DNA of 64,000 nucleotides from Clostridium tyrobutyricum DSM 2637 = ATCC 25755 = JCM 11008 (GCF_000359585.1 NZ_APMH01000019.1:1-64000), one strand, 5' to 3'; shown: positions 33,242 through 42,385, numbered from the stretch's first letter. Notes: generated by a model from the letters alone, not told the origin. Numbers and translations: made by a program.

Positions 33242-34993
33242 TTATTTCCTTCCGCAGCAATTCTTGTATTTTTTCCCACTTCCACAAGGGCATAAATCAT
33301 TTCTTCCTATTTTTATTTTGTTTTGTACTGTATTATAATTAAGTTCTTCAATTGTATATCCTTTTGTAATCCATTGTCTCGTATTATTGGAAAAATAGCA
33401 TATTTCATTTGTAATGTGAGCGGCTTGTTCTACTTTTTCGAATTTAAAATCACCTATAAGATTTAAAACCATTTCATCAAAATCTTCCCCATTTTTTATA
33501 CTAATCTCTAAATTATACATAAGGCTTTCTACTGAAGATTTACTTAAATTCAAATTGTTTATTAGATAATTTGAAAGTCTTCTATAAGATTTAGTTCTGT
33601 CTATAAAACCAGGTTTTGAAGAACTTAACAACTGCTGCTTTTTAAAAGGATAAAAATTTAAATTACGTTTTTCATTGCGTTTATTTAATATATATGAAAT
33701 ATCCTTTACATATATATTGCATCCTATACCATTTCTGAATTTAAATATACCATAGTATTCAGAGGCATTTTCCATGATTATATCCAAATTAAAATCTGAT
33801 AAATTATAATTTACATAAGATTTAGCTAATATTCTAAAGTCATTTATATTCAATACACCATAGTAAAAACACATTCCACAAAATAATTTTATCAATTCTT
33901 CATTTTTCTTAAGTCTATTTTGAAGATTATTTTTATTTCTTATTATTTCTTCTAATTCCTGGGGAACTATTATACTCCTTTTACCATTTATTATACCGTT
34001 AAATAAAACAGCCCTATTTTTAAAATACATAATTTTATCTATATGAGAATTGTCATTTCTATATTCACTATTATTTAAATAATTTAAAATATAATGAAAT
34101 CTAGCAATGTCTATGTTGTCTATGAATACATTCATTCTATCTTTATATACAGACTTTATTATATTTTTTAAATCGTCTTTTTTTAAACCAGATACCTTTT
34201 TTATATATAAATTTTTACAAATATCCAACAATTGCTTTTTAGTAAGTCTTTCTAAATGATATGTCAAATCAAAATTTTCATCTATCTTGTCCCATAAACA
34301 TGCATCATCTTCTAAAACTTCGGGTAAATAGGGAACTTCGTTATATTTATTTCCATGATATGAACATACACGATCCCTTGGAGAATTTTCATATTCTAAT
34401 TTTTCTATCATTTCTACATTTCTAAATGCCTTTTTGCTGCACTTTACACATAAATACTCCTGATTTTCATAATCATAGTATTCTGCTTTTCTGTCACATT
34501 CTGCACATAATATATCAGGTTTATTATTTCTTGCCATTATCTCTATCTTATTTTTTGTTTTTAACCATTTGATTTCATTTATAACCTTTATTTTTAAATA
34601 TGTAGTATTTCCAAGATCATATTCATAATCTATATCATCTTTTAATTTTATTATATTCTTAATAATTACATTCATATTATTCTTAGATCTATTCCATATT
34701 TCATCCGTATCAATTTCCGAATCATAATTTTCTCCATGTATACTAAATCTGCTTAAATGTCCACAACATTCAACCCAAATATTTCTTAAGAATCTATCTA
34801 AATCTTTTAATTTCGCCTCCTTGTCTATATTTATATACAACCAGTAATCAGGATTGTATCTAGCCTCTATAAACAATATAAACTTACCTGCACTATTTAC
34901 AGAAGATTTATCTAGCCTATTGCAGTTTTTTAAGTGTCTTGACATTCCTGATTTGGTGAATTCATTATTACAATAATAACATTTTCCTTTCAT
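33242..34993 (-). CDS. Zinc-finger and SEC-C motif protein with pRiA4b ORF-3-like domain
   Basis: This 583-residue protein begins with a C2H2-type finger (CYYCNNEFTKSGMSRHLKNC), followed by a domain resembling plasmid pRiA4b ORF-3 proteins (YWLYINIDKEAKLKDLDRFL, then IWVECCGHLSRFSIHG). A CxxC...CxxC zinc ribbon lies at about residues 160-185, then a Rho-N/SAP-like helical piece (LTKKQLLDICKNLYIKKV), a long helical region, and the C-terminal SEC-C motif CPCGSGKKYKNCC. The function is unknown. It lies 38 bases after eutW on the same strand with a GGAGGT site, so it is probably transcribed with eutVW, but nothing shows a role in ethanolamine use. Confidence 0.75.
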   Translation of the reverse strand: MKGKCYYCNNEFTKSGMSRHLKNCNRLDKSSVNSAGKFILFIEARYNPDYWLYINIDKEAKLKDLDRFLRNIWVECCGHLSRFSIHGENYDSEIDTDEIWNRSKNNMNVIIKNIIKLKDDIDYEYDLGNTTYLKIKVINEIKWLKTKNKIEIMARNNKPDILCAECDRKAEYYDYENQEYLCVKCSKKAFRNVEMIEKLEYENSPRDRVCSYHGNKYNEVPYLPEVLEDDACLWDKIDENFDLTYHLERLTKKQLLDICKNLYIKKVSGLKKDDLKNIIKSVYKDRMNVFIDNIDIARFHYILNYLNNSEYRNDNSHIDKIMYFKNRAVLFNGIINGKRSIIVPQELEEIIRNKNNLQNRLKKNEELIKLFCGMCFYYGVLNINDFRILAKSYVNYNLSDFNLDIIMENASEYYGIFKFRNGIGCNIYVKDISYILNKRNEKRNLNFYPFKKQQLLSSSKPGFIDRTKSYRRLSNYLINNLNLSKSSVESLMYNLEISIKNGEDFDEMVLNLIGDFKFEKVEQAAHITNEICYFSNNTRQWITKGYTIEELNYNTVQNKIKIGRNDLCPCGSGKKYKNCCGRK

Positions 34994-35031
34994 ATTGACC
35001 TCCTTATAAAGTATACCTATTAATTATAATA

Positions 35032-36450
35032 TTAAGAGATCAAAAATGAAAATATGATTTTCGTTCCACTATTGTTTGATTCAATATTTATATCTCCATT
35101 CAATTTATCTTTTACCATACTTTTTACTATATCCAAACCAAGGCTTTGATGCTTTGCTGACTTAATATCAAATCCAATTCCATTGTCAATTACAGATATA
35201 TTAGAATACATAATTCCCCTGTTTATAACTATTTCTATGTATCCTTCATCTTTATAAACAAATGCATGTTCAAATGCATTTGACAGTAATTCATTTATAA
35301 TAATGGCTATGGAGGTTGCTTTATCAGAATTTACATAAAAGCTATCTCCAATCAAATTTATAATTATATTTTTATTATTCTGTATAGATGATCTTATAGC
35401 ATTATTTTTGATTTTATCCAATATATTCTTTATATCCACATCATCTATACCATTTTTAGCCAATACTTCATGGGTAGCTGCTATACTAAGTATTCTTCCT
35501 ATACTATCATTAAAAGCTTTTTTTGCCTGGGTATTTTCTATTCTTCTTGATTGAAGTCTTAGAATACTGGCTATAGTCTGTAAATTATTTTTAACTCTAT
35601 GATGAATTTCCCGTATTGCTACTGATTTTAAAACAATCTCTTTTTCCTTCTCTCGTATATCCGTTATATCTTTAATAAGCATAATTACTCCAAGTCCCCC
35701 ATTTGATGTTTTCGCCAATGCATATTTTATCTGCAAAGAAAACTTTCCTACTGTTACTTCTGAAGATATAGATTTATTTTCACTTATAATGTTTATAAAA
35801 TTAATTTTACTCAATACAAGATTATGAAATTTCATTCCTATTATTTTATCCTTGTATCCAAGTTTTTTATATAAGTTTTCAGCAATATAGTTGGCATATA
35901 TAGAATATCCATTTTTATCAAATATAACTATAGCATCATTAATAAGATTAAAATCAAGGGAATTTTGTAAATCAGGCTGACTAAAATTCATAATAGTCTC
36001 AGTTAGCTGTTCTGTAGTTTCAGATAGTATTTCCATGTTTCTATTTTTACTTACATCTTCAGTTACATCTCTTTCCATTATCAATACACCAATTACCCTA
36101 CCCACATTGTTCTTAATAGGAACAGTATTTTGTTTAACCACTCTATTTTCCTGGGTAACGGCTTTTAAATCTGAAGTTCCCATACCTACTTCAAGTGTTC
36201 TAAGAGCTGCCGGTTCATTTTCTCTTAAAGCAAGCTTTCCCACAACTGAATTTTTATATAATGACAAATTATTTGGAGGCTTTGCCTCTCCAACCACAAT
36301 AGCTTTATCAGAACTTTTAATCAAACAATCTATAAATATATCTGCTCTTACTAAGTCAGAAATGATTTTTATGTATTTTTCCATGTCTTCTAATATACAT
36401 ATATCCTCATGAGGTAAATCTGTATATTTTTCACACAATTTTCTAAGCAT
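35032..36450 (-). CDS. eutW: Sensor histidine kinase EutW
   Basis: EutW senses ethanolamine and phosphorylates EutV. The 472-residue protein has no membrane helices. Residues 1-130 form the HisK_N-type sensor (CEKYTDLPHEDICILEDM), residues 150-265 a PAS domain (NDAIVIFDKNGYSIYANY), and residue 280 onward the HisKA_2 dimer region with the phospho-accepting His in REIHHRVKNNLQTIASILRL. The ATPase boxes are ELLSNAFEHAF and VIDNGIGFD. The ATG at 36450 overlaps the eutV stop by 8 bases, so the pair is translated together. Confidence 0.92.
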   Translation of the reverse strand: MLRKLCEKYTDLPHEDICILEDMEKYIKIISDLVRADIFIDCLIKSSDKAIVVGEAKPPNNLSLYKNSVVGKLALRENEPAALRTLEVGMGTSDLKAVTQENRVVKQNTVPIKNNVGRVIGVLIMERDVTEDVSKNRNMEILSETTEQLTETIMNFSQPDLQNSLDFNLINDAIVIFDKNGYSIYANYIAENLYKKLGYKDKIIGMKFHNLVLSKINFINIISENKSISSEVTVGKFSLQIKYALAKTSNGGLGVIMLIKDITDIREKEKEIVLKSVAIREIHHRVKNNLQTIASILRLQSRRIENTQAKKAFNDSIGRILSIAATHEVLAKNGIDDVDIKNILDKIKNNAIRSSIQNNKNIIINLIGDSFYVNSDKATSIAIIINELLSNAFEHAFVYKDEGYIEIVINRGIMYSNISVIDNGIGFDIKSAKHQSLGLDIVKSMVKDKLNGDINIESNNSGTKIIFSFLIS

Positions 36451-37033
36451 TTTTATTTGCCTTTCTATACTTTCTAACTAATCTTGTTGACGTTTCTAGA
36501 ATAGATTTTTGCCCATCCATGCTTAATTTTCTTATTTGTCTGTAAGCATCATTTTCCTTCAGGGAGTACTTATCCATTAATATTTCCTTTGCCTGATGTA
36601 TGATTTTAATATTTTTTGCTGTATCTTTGGCTTCAATTATTTCATTCCTAATATTTCTTATCTCTTTACCCTTTGAAATTGCTATTTCAATCTGAGGAAT
36701 TAAATTTCTTTCATCTATAGGTTTTACAATGTAGCCAATAGCTCCAACTTCTTTTACCTTGTCAATAAATTCACTTCCACTATAAGCTGTAAGCATAACT
36801 ATTGCATCTACAATGTTTTCATCAATTAGTATTTTTGAAGCTTGTATTCCATCTAATTTAGGCATTTTTATATCCATAATTACCAAATCAGGTTTGTATA
36901 TTCTACATAGATCCACAGCTTGAAGTCCATCGGCTGCCTTTCCAACTACATCATAACCAGAAGATATAAGCATTTCAGAAATATCCATTCTTGTAATTGG
37001 CTCATCTTCTGCTAATACTATTTTATCTTTCAT
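36443..37033 (-). CDS. eutV: Response regulator EutV with ANTAR RNA-binding domain
   Basis: EutV is a 196-residue antiterminator. The receiver domain has the acidic pocket LAEDEP, the phospho-acceptor Asp in LVIMDIKMPKLDG, the Thr in MLTAYSGS and the Lys in YIVKPIDERN. A coiled linker (EIIEAKDTAKNIKI) leads to the ANTAR domain (IHQAKEILMDKYSLKENDAY, RQIRKLSMDGQKSILE). ANTAR proteins bind paired hairpins with A1-G4 hexaloops, and such a pair lies before eutA at 33003-33126. The ATG at 37033 follows AAGGTGG; a longer frame upstream lacks a site. The 206 bases upstream, to 37239, hold divergent promoters; a short dyad (AAATATTATT, 3-base gap, AATAATATTT) lies at 37185-37207. Confidence 0.95.
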   Translation of the reverse strand: MKDKIVLAEDEPITRMDISEMLISSGYDVVGKAADGLQAVDLCRIYKPDLVIMDIKMPKLDGIQASKILIDENIVDAIVMLTAYSGSEFIDKVKEVGAIGYIVKPIDERNLIPQIEIAISKGKEIRNIRNEIIEAKDTAKNIKIIHQAKEILMDKYSLKENDAYRQIRKLSMDGQKSILETSTRLVRKYRKANKNA

Positions 37034-37239
37034 ATGTAAAAACCACCTTTCACCATATAAGCAAAACAATTATGGTAAAATCATAAAATAATTATTTATA
37101 ATTTTATCACAAAATCATGTGTATAACTATTATATTTTCATATAATAAGCTAAAAAAATATTAATCATACTTTTCTAGCTTATTTTAAATATTATTGTCA
37201 ATAATATTTAATAAACATATTTTAAGGAGATATTGTGTA

Positions 37240-37865
37240 ATGAAATTAACTAGAACAGAAGTATTGTTAATACGGCATGGTGAAACTTTATGGCATAAAT
37301 TGGGGAAGTTACAAGGAAATTTTGATATAGATCTATCCTCTGATGGTATGATACAAGCTGAATATTTGGCTCAAAAATTAGATGGAAAATTTGACTTCAT
37401 ATATTCAAGTCCCATGAAGTGTGCAAAAAAACTGCAGAAATAATTTCAAAAGGTACTGAAAAATCTATTAATACGATAAATGATTTACGTGATATACATT
37501 TTGGTGAATGGTAAGGGTTAACTAAAGCTGAAATTTTCAACAACTATAAAGTTCAATATATTAACTGGAAAACTACTGGCATAGGAAAAACTATGTGCAA
37601 CAGAAATTTAAATCTTAAAATAGCTTGTAAAAGAGCTAAAACCGCTATTCTTTCATTGATTAAAATACATGAACATGAACGAATTGTTGTAGTTGCCCAT
37701 AAAGGCATAATAAAAGCCGGATTAATGGGATTATTGGAATGGAATTTAAATATGTATAATAAAATAATACTTTTAAATACTTCCATATGCCAATTGTCCT
37801 TTAACGAAAGCTTGACTCCTTCTATTTTTACATTGAATGATGATTCTCATTTAAAATGGAGTTGA
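37240..37865 (+). pseudogene. Broken histidine phosphatase (phosphoglycerate mutase family)
   Basis: The gene starts well, with AAGGAGA before ATG 37240 and the catalytic RHGETLWHKLGKLQG. At the A-run 37425-37431 one base appears to be missing: adding one A restores the frame to a family-like KKTAEIIS. In the restored frame a stop (TAA, 37512-37514) interrupts the expected FGEW-x-GL motif, probably a mutated Glu codon. The remaining frame is open to 37865 and contains the second catalytic His in VVVAHKGIIKAG. Two independent lesions mean it is a true pseudogene unless there is a sequence error. An intact relative lies at 45092-45709. Confidence 0.85.
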
Positions 37866-38147
37866 ATGCCCCTTAATTATATATTCATCTCTTTTCTCTG
37901 ATATTAAACTGAATATGAAGATATGATAATTTATTTTCAAATACTATTACCAATCTATCATATCTGAATTTTCTTAATATTTAAATATTTAATATATCAA
38001 TAAAACGATACAACAAATAACATATATTTATAAACTCATTATAAACATTTAATGTCGATTCATGGCTTATTTTACGCTTTTTATTGTTGACATAAAATTA
38101 GTTAAATTCTGATTATTAATAAATAAACTATTAATCCTTTAATTTTA
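37866..38147. other. Intergenic stretch after the broken phosphatase
   Basis: No coding potential is visible. A loose inverted repeat GATATGATA ... TATCATATC (about 37919-37967) may be the remains of the terminator of the broken gene. An isolated TTGACA near 38088 has no good -10 partner. Confidence 0.4.
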
Positions 38148-38176
38148 TTGACAATTTTTAATTTTTGATATACAAT
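38148..38176 (+). promoter_or_regulatory. Strong promoter of the 43-residue ORF
   Basis: TTGACA (38148-38153) and TACAAT (38171-38176) are 17 bases apart; the ribosome site of the small gene lies about 18 bases downstream. Confidence 0.75.
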
Positions 38177-38208
38177 AAATGTGTAGTAAATGAAAGGTGG
38201 TGAAATGA

Positions 38209-38340
38209 ATGAAAGAATTGAACAATAAAAAACCAAATTTAATAACTCCAGAAGTTATCAATGAATGTCTTTGTGAATCATTTGGAGATATTGAAAAAAG
38301 TGCTCAAGCACATAAAAAAATCAGGAAACAATTAAATTAG
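38209..38340 (+). CDS. Small hypothetical protein (43 residues)
   Basis: The frame codes for 43 residues beginning MKELNNKKPNLITPEVINEC and containing CLCESFGDIEKSAQAHKKIR. It is charged and probably helical in its second half, with two Cys separated by one residue (C-L-C). No signal peptide or membrane helix is present, and I recognise no family. It is supported as a gene by a consensus promoter at 38148-38176, an AAAGGTGG ribosome site 10 bases before the ATG, and an intrinsic terminator directly after the stop. A different ATG four bases upstream gives only seven codons. The product could be a regulator or the coding part of a dual-function small RNA (inference). Confidence 0.65.
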   Translation: MKELNNKKPNLITPEVINECLCESFGDIEKSAQAHKKIRKQLN

Positions 38341-38404
38341 CCTTTTAAGTACAGGCTATTCTATTTTTAATAAAAATAGAATAGATGTATTAAAAGGTTT
38401 TTTT
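38341..38404 (+). terminator. Terminator of the 43-residue ORF
   Basis: Two nested stems are present: an outer CCTTTTAA/TTAAAAGG pair and an inner 14-bp pair (38356-38369 with 38371-38384). Seven T follow. It overlaps the end of the convergent EAL gene. Confidence 0.85.
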
Positions 38405-40105
38405 AATACAATCTATATTGAATTCCCCTCTATTACTTTTATCTTTCAAAATCTTATTTAATTTCTCTGAGTTTAAAGGTTTGCTAAATATAAATCCCTG
38501 TATTTTATTACATCCTATACTTTTTAGATATCTTAGTTGTTTATCTGTTTCTACCCCTTCTGCTACTATATCAATATTTAAATCATGGCTTAAAGCAACA
38601 ATATGATTTATAATTATTAGATGTTTTTCATGTATTTTTATACTGTCTATAAAAGATTTATCTAATTTTATACCATCAACAGGTAAATATGTTAAATAGT
38701 TTAACGAGGAGTACTTTGTTCCAAAATCATCTATAAATATCTTAACTCCTATTTTCTTTATTTCAAACAAGACTCTAAGTATTGATTTTGATTTTTCTAC
38801 CAGAACTCTTTCCGTAATTTCAAAACATATATATCTAGGATCTATTTTCATATCCTTCAATGTAGAAGTTACATAACTTACAAATCTTTTATCTTCAAGC
38901 TGCATTTTAGATATATTAACTGACATGTGAATATCTTTATATCCTAATGACTCCATTTTTTTCATTTGGATACATGATTCATAGAATACAAATTTACCTA
39001 TTTCATTTATCATACCATTTTTCTCAACAATATCTATAAACTGATTTGGTAATCTCATACCTGAAGGATGATTCCACCTTATCAATGCTTCTACACCATA
39101 AATTTCTTTTTCATGAATATCAACTTGAGGTTGATAATAAACTACAAACTCTTTATTTGATATTGCCGTCCTCAATTCATTCTCAATTTTAATATTGTTT
39201 AAAATCTCTATATTCATTTCTTTATTATAAATTTTATATTTATTATTGCCATTTCTTTTAGCATTATTTAGAGCTATATTGGAATATTTAAATATGTTCT
39301 CTATATCTTTTACTCTTTTAGTAAATAAAAAAATACCTATACATACTGTTACAAAAATTTTTTCTTTATTAATATTAAATAACCTATTAAACAATCCTAA
39401 AAATTTTTCAGCTTTCAATTTTATATCTAAAACATTTCCGTAATCAACTATTACAACACAAAATTTACTTCCTTCAAGTTTACACAACATATCCTTAAAT
39501 TCCAAACTACTTTTTAATATAAAAGCTATTTTTCTTAATAATGTTTGTACTACTTTATCTTTATAAACGTCATTTATTTTTTCAAAATTGTCAATATCAA
39601 TACTAAATACTGCTATTTTTCTATCATTTAAAATAGATTTATTAATAAATCTATTTAACTGCATTGTTAAAAACAACCTATTGGGAATACTAGTTATTTC
39701 ATCATAATATTTTAAATATTCAAGGTCAGATTTATATATTTTTTTATCAGTAATGTCAGAAATATAATTAATAATTAAAGTATTATATTTACCATCTGAA
39801 AAAATTCTACCTTTATGTAAAACCCATTTGATTTTTTGAGATTTAGTTATAATTCTATATTCACATTGAAAATACTTAGAATTTTCACTTATAAACTTCA
39901 TCAAACAATTATCAATTATTTTTATATCATCAGGACATATAACTTTTATAAGCTCATTAAAAAAATTAGCATTTTGTTTAATATTATATTCGGTAATATT
40001 CTTCCACATTTTAGATATACTGAATTTATTATCTTCCATATTCCATTTTACTGTAAATCCATTAATATTATCTAATATGAATTTTTTTTCTTCTTCGATT
40101 GACAA
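38390..40105 (-). CDS. PAS-GGDEF-EAL protein, likely cyclic-di-GMP phosphodiesterase
   Basis: This 571-residue cytoplasmic protein has a PAS-type sensor (residues 1-120), a GGDEF domain (130-290) and an EAL domain (300-560). The GGDEF active loop is changed to LEGSKF, so cyclase activity is most unlikely. The EAL domain looks active: VEALIRWNHPSG, MSVNISKMQL, FEITERVLVE, FIDDFGTKYSSLNYL, IKLDKSFI, AEGVETDKQL and IQGFIFSKPL retain the metal and catalytic residues. The start is TTG at 40105 behind a run of eight G, an unusually strong site. It should lower cyclic-di-GMP in response to a PAS signal. Confidence 0.88.
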   Translation of the reverse strand: MSIEEEKKFILDNINGFTVKWNMEDNKFSISKMWKNITEYNIKQNANFFNELIKVICPDDIKIIDNCLMKFISENSKYFQCEYRIITKSQKIKWVLHKGRIFSDGKYNTLIINYISDITDKKIYKSDLEYLKYYDEITSIPNRLFLTMQLNRFINKSILNDRKIAVFSIDIDNFEKINDVYKDKVVQTLLRKIAFILKSSLEFKDMLCKLEGSKFCVVIVDYGNVLDIKLKAEKFLGLFNRLFNINKEKIFVTVCIGIFLFTKRVKDIENIFKYSNIALNNAKRNGNNKYKIYNKEMNIEILNNIKIENELRTAISNKEFVVYYQPQVDIHEKEIYGVEALIRWNHPSGMRLPNQFIDIVEKNGMINEIGKFVFYESCIQMKKMESLGYKDIHMSVNISKMQLEDKRFVSYVTSTLKDMKIDPRYICFEITERVLVEKSKSILRVLFEIKKIGVKIFIDDFGTKYSSLNYLTYLPVDGIKLDKSFIDSIKIHEKHLIIINHIVALSHDLNIDIVAEGVETDKQLRYLKSIGCNKIQGFIFSKPLNSEKLNKILKDKSNRGEFNIDCIKKTF

Positions 40106-40371
40106 CTATTACACCCCCCCTTATAAAATAATACTGTCATTAAGTTTGATTCCAATTATTGTATCCTTATAAAATTATATAAGCCCTTATCTGTAATTTT
40201 GATATTATCAAAGCAACTTATCACTATAAATATACAATAATAAATATAATTTTTGATATTATTAAATAATAAATATATTATAGAATACTATAATTACTTT
40301 GTTTAAATATTTCATTTTATGTTTAAAAATGTCATATTATATACAGTATACACAACCTTTAATATAATTAC

Positions 40372-40388
40372 AAGTGTATTTTACACTT
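40372..40388. promoter_or_regulatory. Dyad upstream of the XRE regulator gene
   Basis: AAGTGTA (40372-40378) and TACACTT (40382-40388) are perfect inverted repeats with a 3-base gap, 54 bases before the ATG. Such 17-base dyads are typical binding sites for XRE-type repressors. The 337-base gap between the EAL and XRE genes otherwise holds only AT-rich DNA. Confidence 0.45.
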
Positions 40389-40442
40389 ATAGTTTGTTAT
40401 ATCCTTTGTCAAAAATTGCTAAAGTCAAATTGGGTGATGCAT

Positions 40443-40778
40443 ATGAAAACAGATTATAAAAAATTAGGAAAACGAATTAAAACAATACGTAAAGAAAGGG
40501 CCCTTACTCAGGAAAAGCTGGCAGAAATGACCGGCCTTTCTAACAACTACATAAGTAACATTGAGACAAATAGATCTATACCAAGCATTGATACTCTATT
40601 GAAAATTTGTAATTCGCTTGGTGTAACCCCCGATTTCATATTATTGGATTCAATTTATACTTCTAAAAAATATTTAAAAGATGAAATTGCTGTAAAGCTC
40701 AATAAATGTAGTGAAAAAAATATACATCTTATCGCAAAATTTTGCGACTTGTTGATAGAAGAACAAACTAACGAATAA
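40443..40778 (+). CDS. XRE-family helix-turn-helix regulator
   Basis: This 111-residue protein has the HTH_3 domain at residues 6-62: LGKRIKTIRKERALTQEKLA, EMTGLSNNYISNIETNRSIP, SIDTLLKICNSLGVTPDFIL. The C-terminal 45 residues are helical, without a known domain. The ATG at 40443 is preceded by GGGTGATG; the ATG two codons earlier lies too close to that site. The 17-bp dyad upstream may be its own operator. A bidirectional terminator follows. Its targets are unknown. Confidence 0.88.
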   Translation: MKTDYKKLGKRIKTIRKERALTQEKLAEMTGLSNNYISNIETNRSIPSIDTLLKICNSLGVTPDFILLDSIYTSKKYLKDEIAVKLNKCSEKNIHLIAKFCDLLIEEQTNE

Positions 40779-40786
40779 AAAAACTA

Positions 40787-40817
40787 TCCCAAAATAGTGT
40801 TAAATACTATTTTGGGA
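40787..40817. terminator. Bidirectional terminator between XRE and DUF3298 genes
   Basis: TCCCAAAATAGT (40787-40798) and ACTATTTTGGGA (40806-40817) pair around a 7-base loop. An A-run lies on the left and the convergent gene ends at 40826. Confidence 0.8.
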
Positions 40818-40825
40818 CAAATATG

Positions 40826-41503
40826 TTAATATTCATTATTTAAAATTTGAGCTATTGGTCCAACAGGACTAATTATATTTTTAATTTTCTCGTATGGAAT
40901 TTCTATTTTAAATAACCCATGAACATAAGGCGTATAATCATATACTTGATAGTAAATAACCAGACTAGTAGGAGTCAAATAATATTCTTGATCTGGAGTT
41001 ATACCATTATACTCATTAATTAAAGTAATATTATTTTGTTCTATATATTGTTTTGCAAGTTCATTTAAAACCGCTGTATAATTTACTTTAGAATTAAACA
41101 AATCGCTGAAACTATATACTCTTCCGTTTTCTATATTGACAGTTATAGAAGAATATTTAGTATATCCATGTGCAGCTCTATTTACATAAATATACATACT
41201 AAACAATATACTTAGTATACCACTTTCATTTAAAGTTACTTCGTAGTCTCCAAGAATCTGATTAAAATCCACAACACCGTCTACAAGTGCTTGACTTTTA
41301 AAAAGTTCCCCCACTTCATTTATAATAGCATTATTTATATTAGATATATTTTCCTTGTTCTTTGTATTATCTACAACAGGATAGGATATTTTAAATTTAT
41401 CCGGTTCAAGTATCTGTTCCTCTAATTTAATGCCCTCCTTTAGATTTTCGCTCCTATATTTCATATTATTTTTAAAATTGTCAGGATAACTAAAATAAAT
41501 CAT
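40826..41503 (-). CDS. DUF3298/DUF4163-type (PdaC/RsiV-like) protein
   Basis: This 225-residue protein resembles the C-terminal region of RsiV and PdaC proteins: FKISYPVVDN, VNRAAHGYTKYSSITVNI, VYSFSDLFN, YYLTPTSLVIYYQVYDYTPY and FKIEIPYEKIK are the landmarks. In the family this domain is often outside the cell and can bind lysozyme or act with peptidoglycan enzymes. Here, however, there is no signal peptide or membrane helix with the start used (ATG 41503, AAGGA upstream). A cytoplasmic role, or loss of an N-terminal segment, is possible. Confidence 0.75.
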   Translation of the reverse strand: MIYFSYPDNFKNNMKYRSENLKEGIKLEEQILEPDKFKISYPVVDNTKNKENISNINNAIINEVGELFKSQALVDGVVDFNQILGDYEVTLNESGILSILFSMYIYVNRAAHGYTKYSSITVNIENGRVYSFSDLFNSKVNYTAVLNELAKQYIEQNNITLINEYNGITPDQEYYLTPTSLVIYYQVYDYTPYVHGLFKIEIPYEKIKNIISPVGPIAQILNNEY

Positions 41504-41674
41504 TTTAAGTTCCTTCTCCGCTCTTAATACACTAACATACTATTCTACAAAGCCGTTTATTGTGATTATATTATTATAATTTTAACACATACTGTTGAAT
41601 ATAAATTATATTTAAGATAAAATATCCATGTACTTAATAAGTATAATTCATTAATATTAAAGGCAGGAATTTTT

Positions 41675-42385
41675 ATGTTCATAAATTTATTTAGAGGAAT
41701 ACTTATAGGTTTAATAGTAGGCATGCCCATTGGTCCAATTGGAGCCATATGTCTTAAGAATACTATTACTTTTGGTAGAAAATATGGTTTAATCTGTGGA
41801 TTTGGTTCGGCATTTGCCGACAGCATTTATGCATTTTTAGTTTCATTTGGACTTATGATAATAACAAAATTTATATTTTTATATCAGTCATACTTTCATA
41901 TAATAGGTGGAATTATACTTATTTGCTTCGGTATATATATATCATTAAAGGCAAATTCCAATGTTAAAAATGAATCTATTTCAAATAGTAATTCTTTATT
42001 TAAGGGATTTATATCAACATTTTTGCTGGCACTGTCAAATCCAGCTACTATTTTTTCGTTTATAGCTATATTTACAGCACTTCATCTAGTAAATATAAGT
42101 GCAGATATCAATAGCAAAATTATTTTAATAATTGGTGTATTTATAGGAAGCATGCTGTGGTGGTTTATATTGATTTTTACAACATTCAAATTCAATAACA
42201 AACTCAATGTAAAAAGTACATCTATTGTAGACAATATTTTAAGTTTCATAGTTATACTTTCAGGAATAATAATATTTTTAGGTGCTTTTAAATTCTTTCA
42301 CTTAAGAAATTTTCCTGTTTTACATGCAAAATTATTTCAATTTTTCTTTAAAATCAAAACTTTAATGTATCGTTGCTCTTATTAG
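41675..42385 (+). CDS. LysE-family amino-acid exporter
   Basis: This 236-residue membrane protein has six helices and the LysE/RhtB signature GILIGLIVGMPIGPIGAICL near the start, followed by FGRKYGLICGFGSAFADSIY and LSNPATIFSFIAIF. Such proteins export amino acids or related metabolites; the substrate cannot be read. The ATG at 41675 follows GCAGGA. The 3' end overlaps the end of a convergent small gene by 24 bases. The C-terminal 25 residues are basic and lie beyond the usual family end. Confidence 0.85.
   Translation: MFINLFRGILIGLIVGMPIGPIGAICLKNTITFGRKYGLICGFGSAFADSIYAFLVSFGLMIITKFIFLYQSYFHIIGGIILICFGIYISLKANSNVKNESISNSNSLFKGFISTFLLALSNPATIFSFIAIFTALHLVNISADINSKIILIIGVFIGSMLWWFILIFTTFKFNNKLNVKSTSIVDNILSFIVILSGIIIFLGAFKFFHLRNFPVLHAKLFQFFFKIKTLMYRCSY

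Noticed and set aside
40443-41503. XRE regulator and DUF3298 protein as a toxin-antitoxin pair
   Set aside because: They are convergent, separated by a bidirectional terminator, and the DUF3298 protein resembles envelope proteins rather than toxins.
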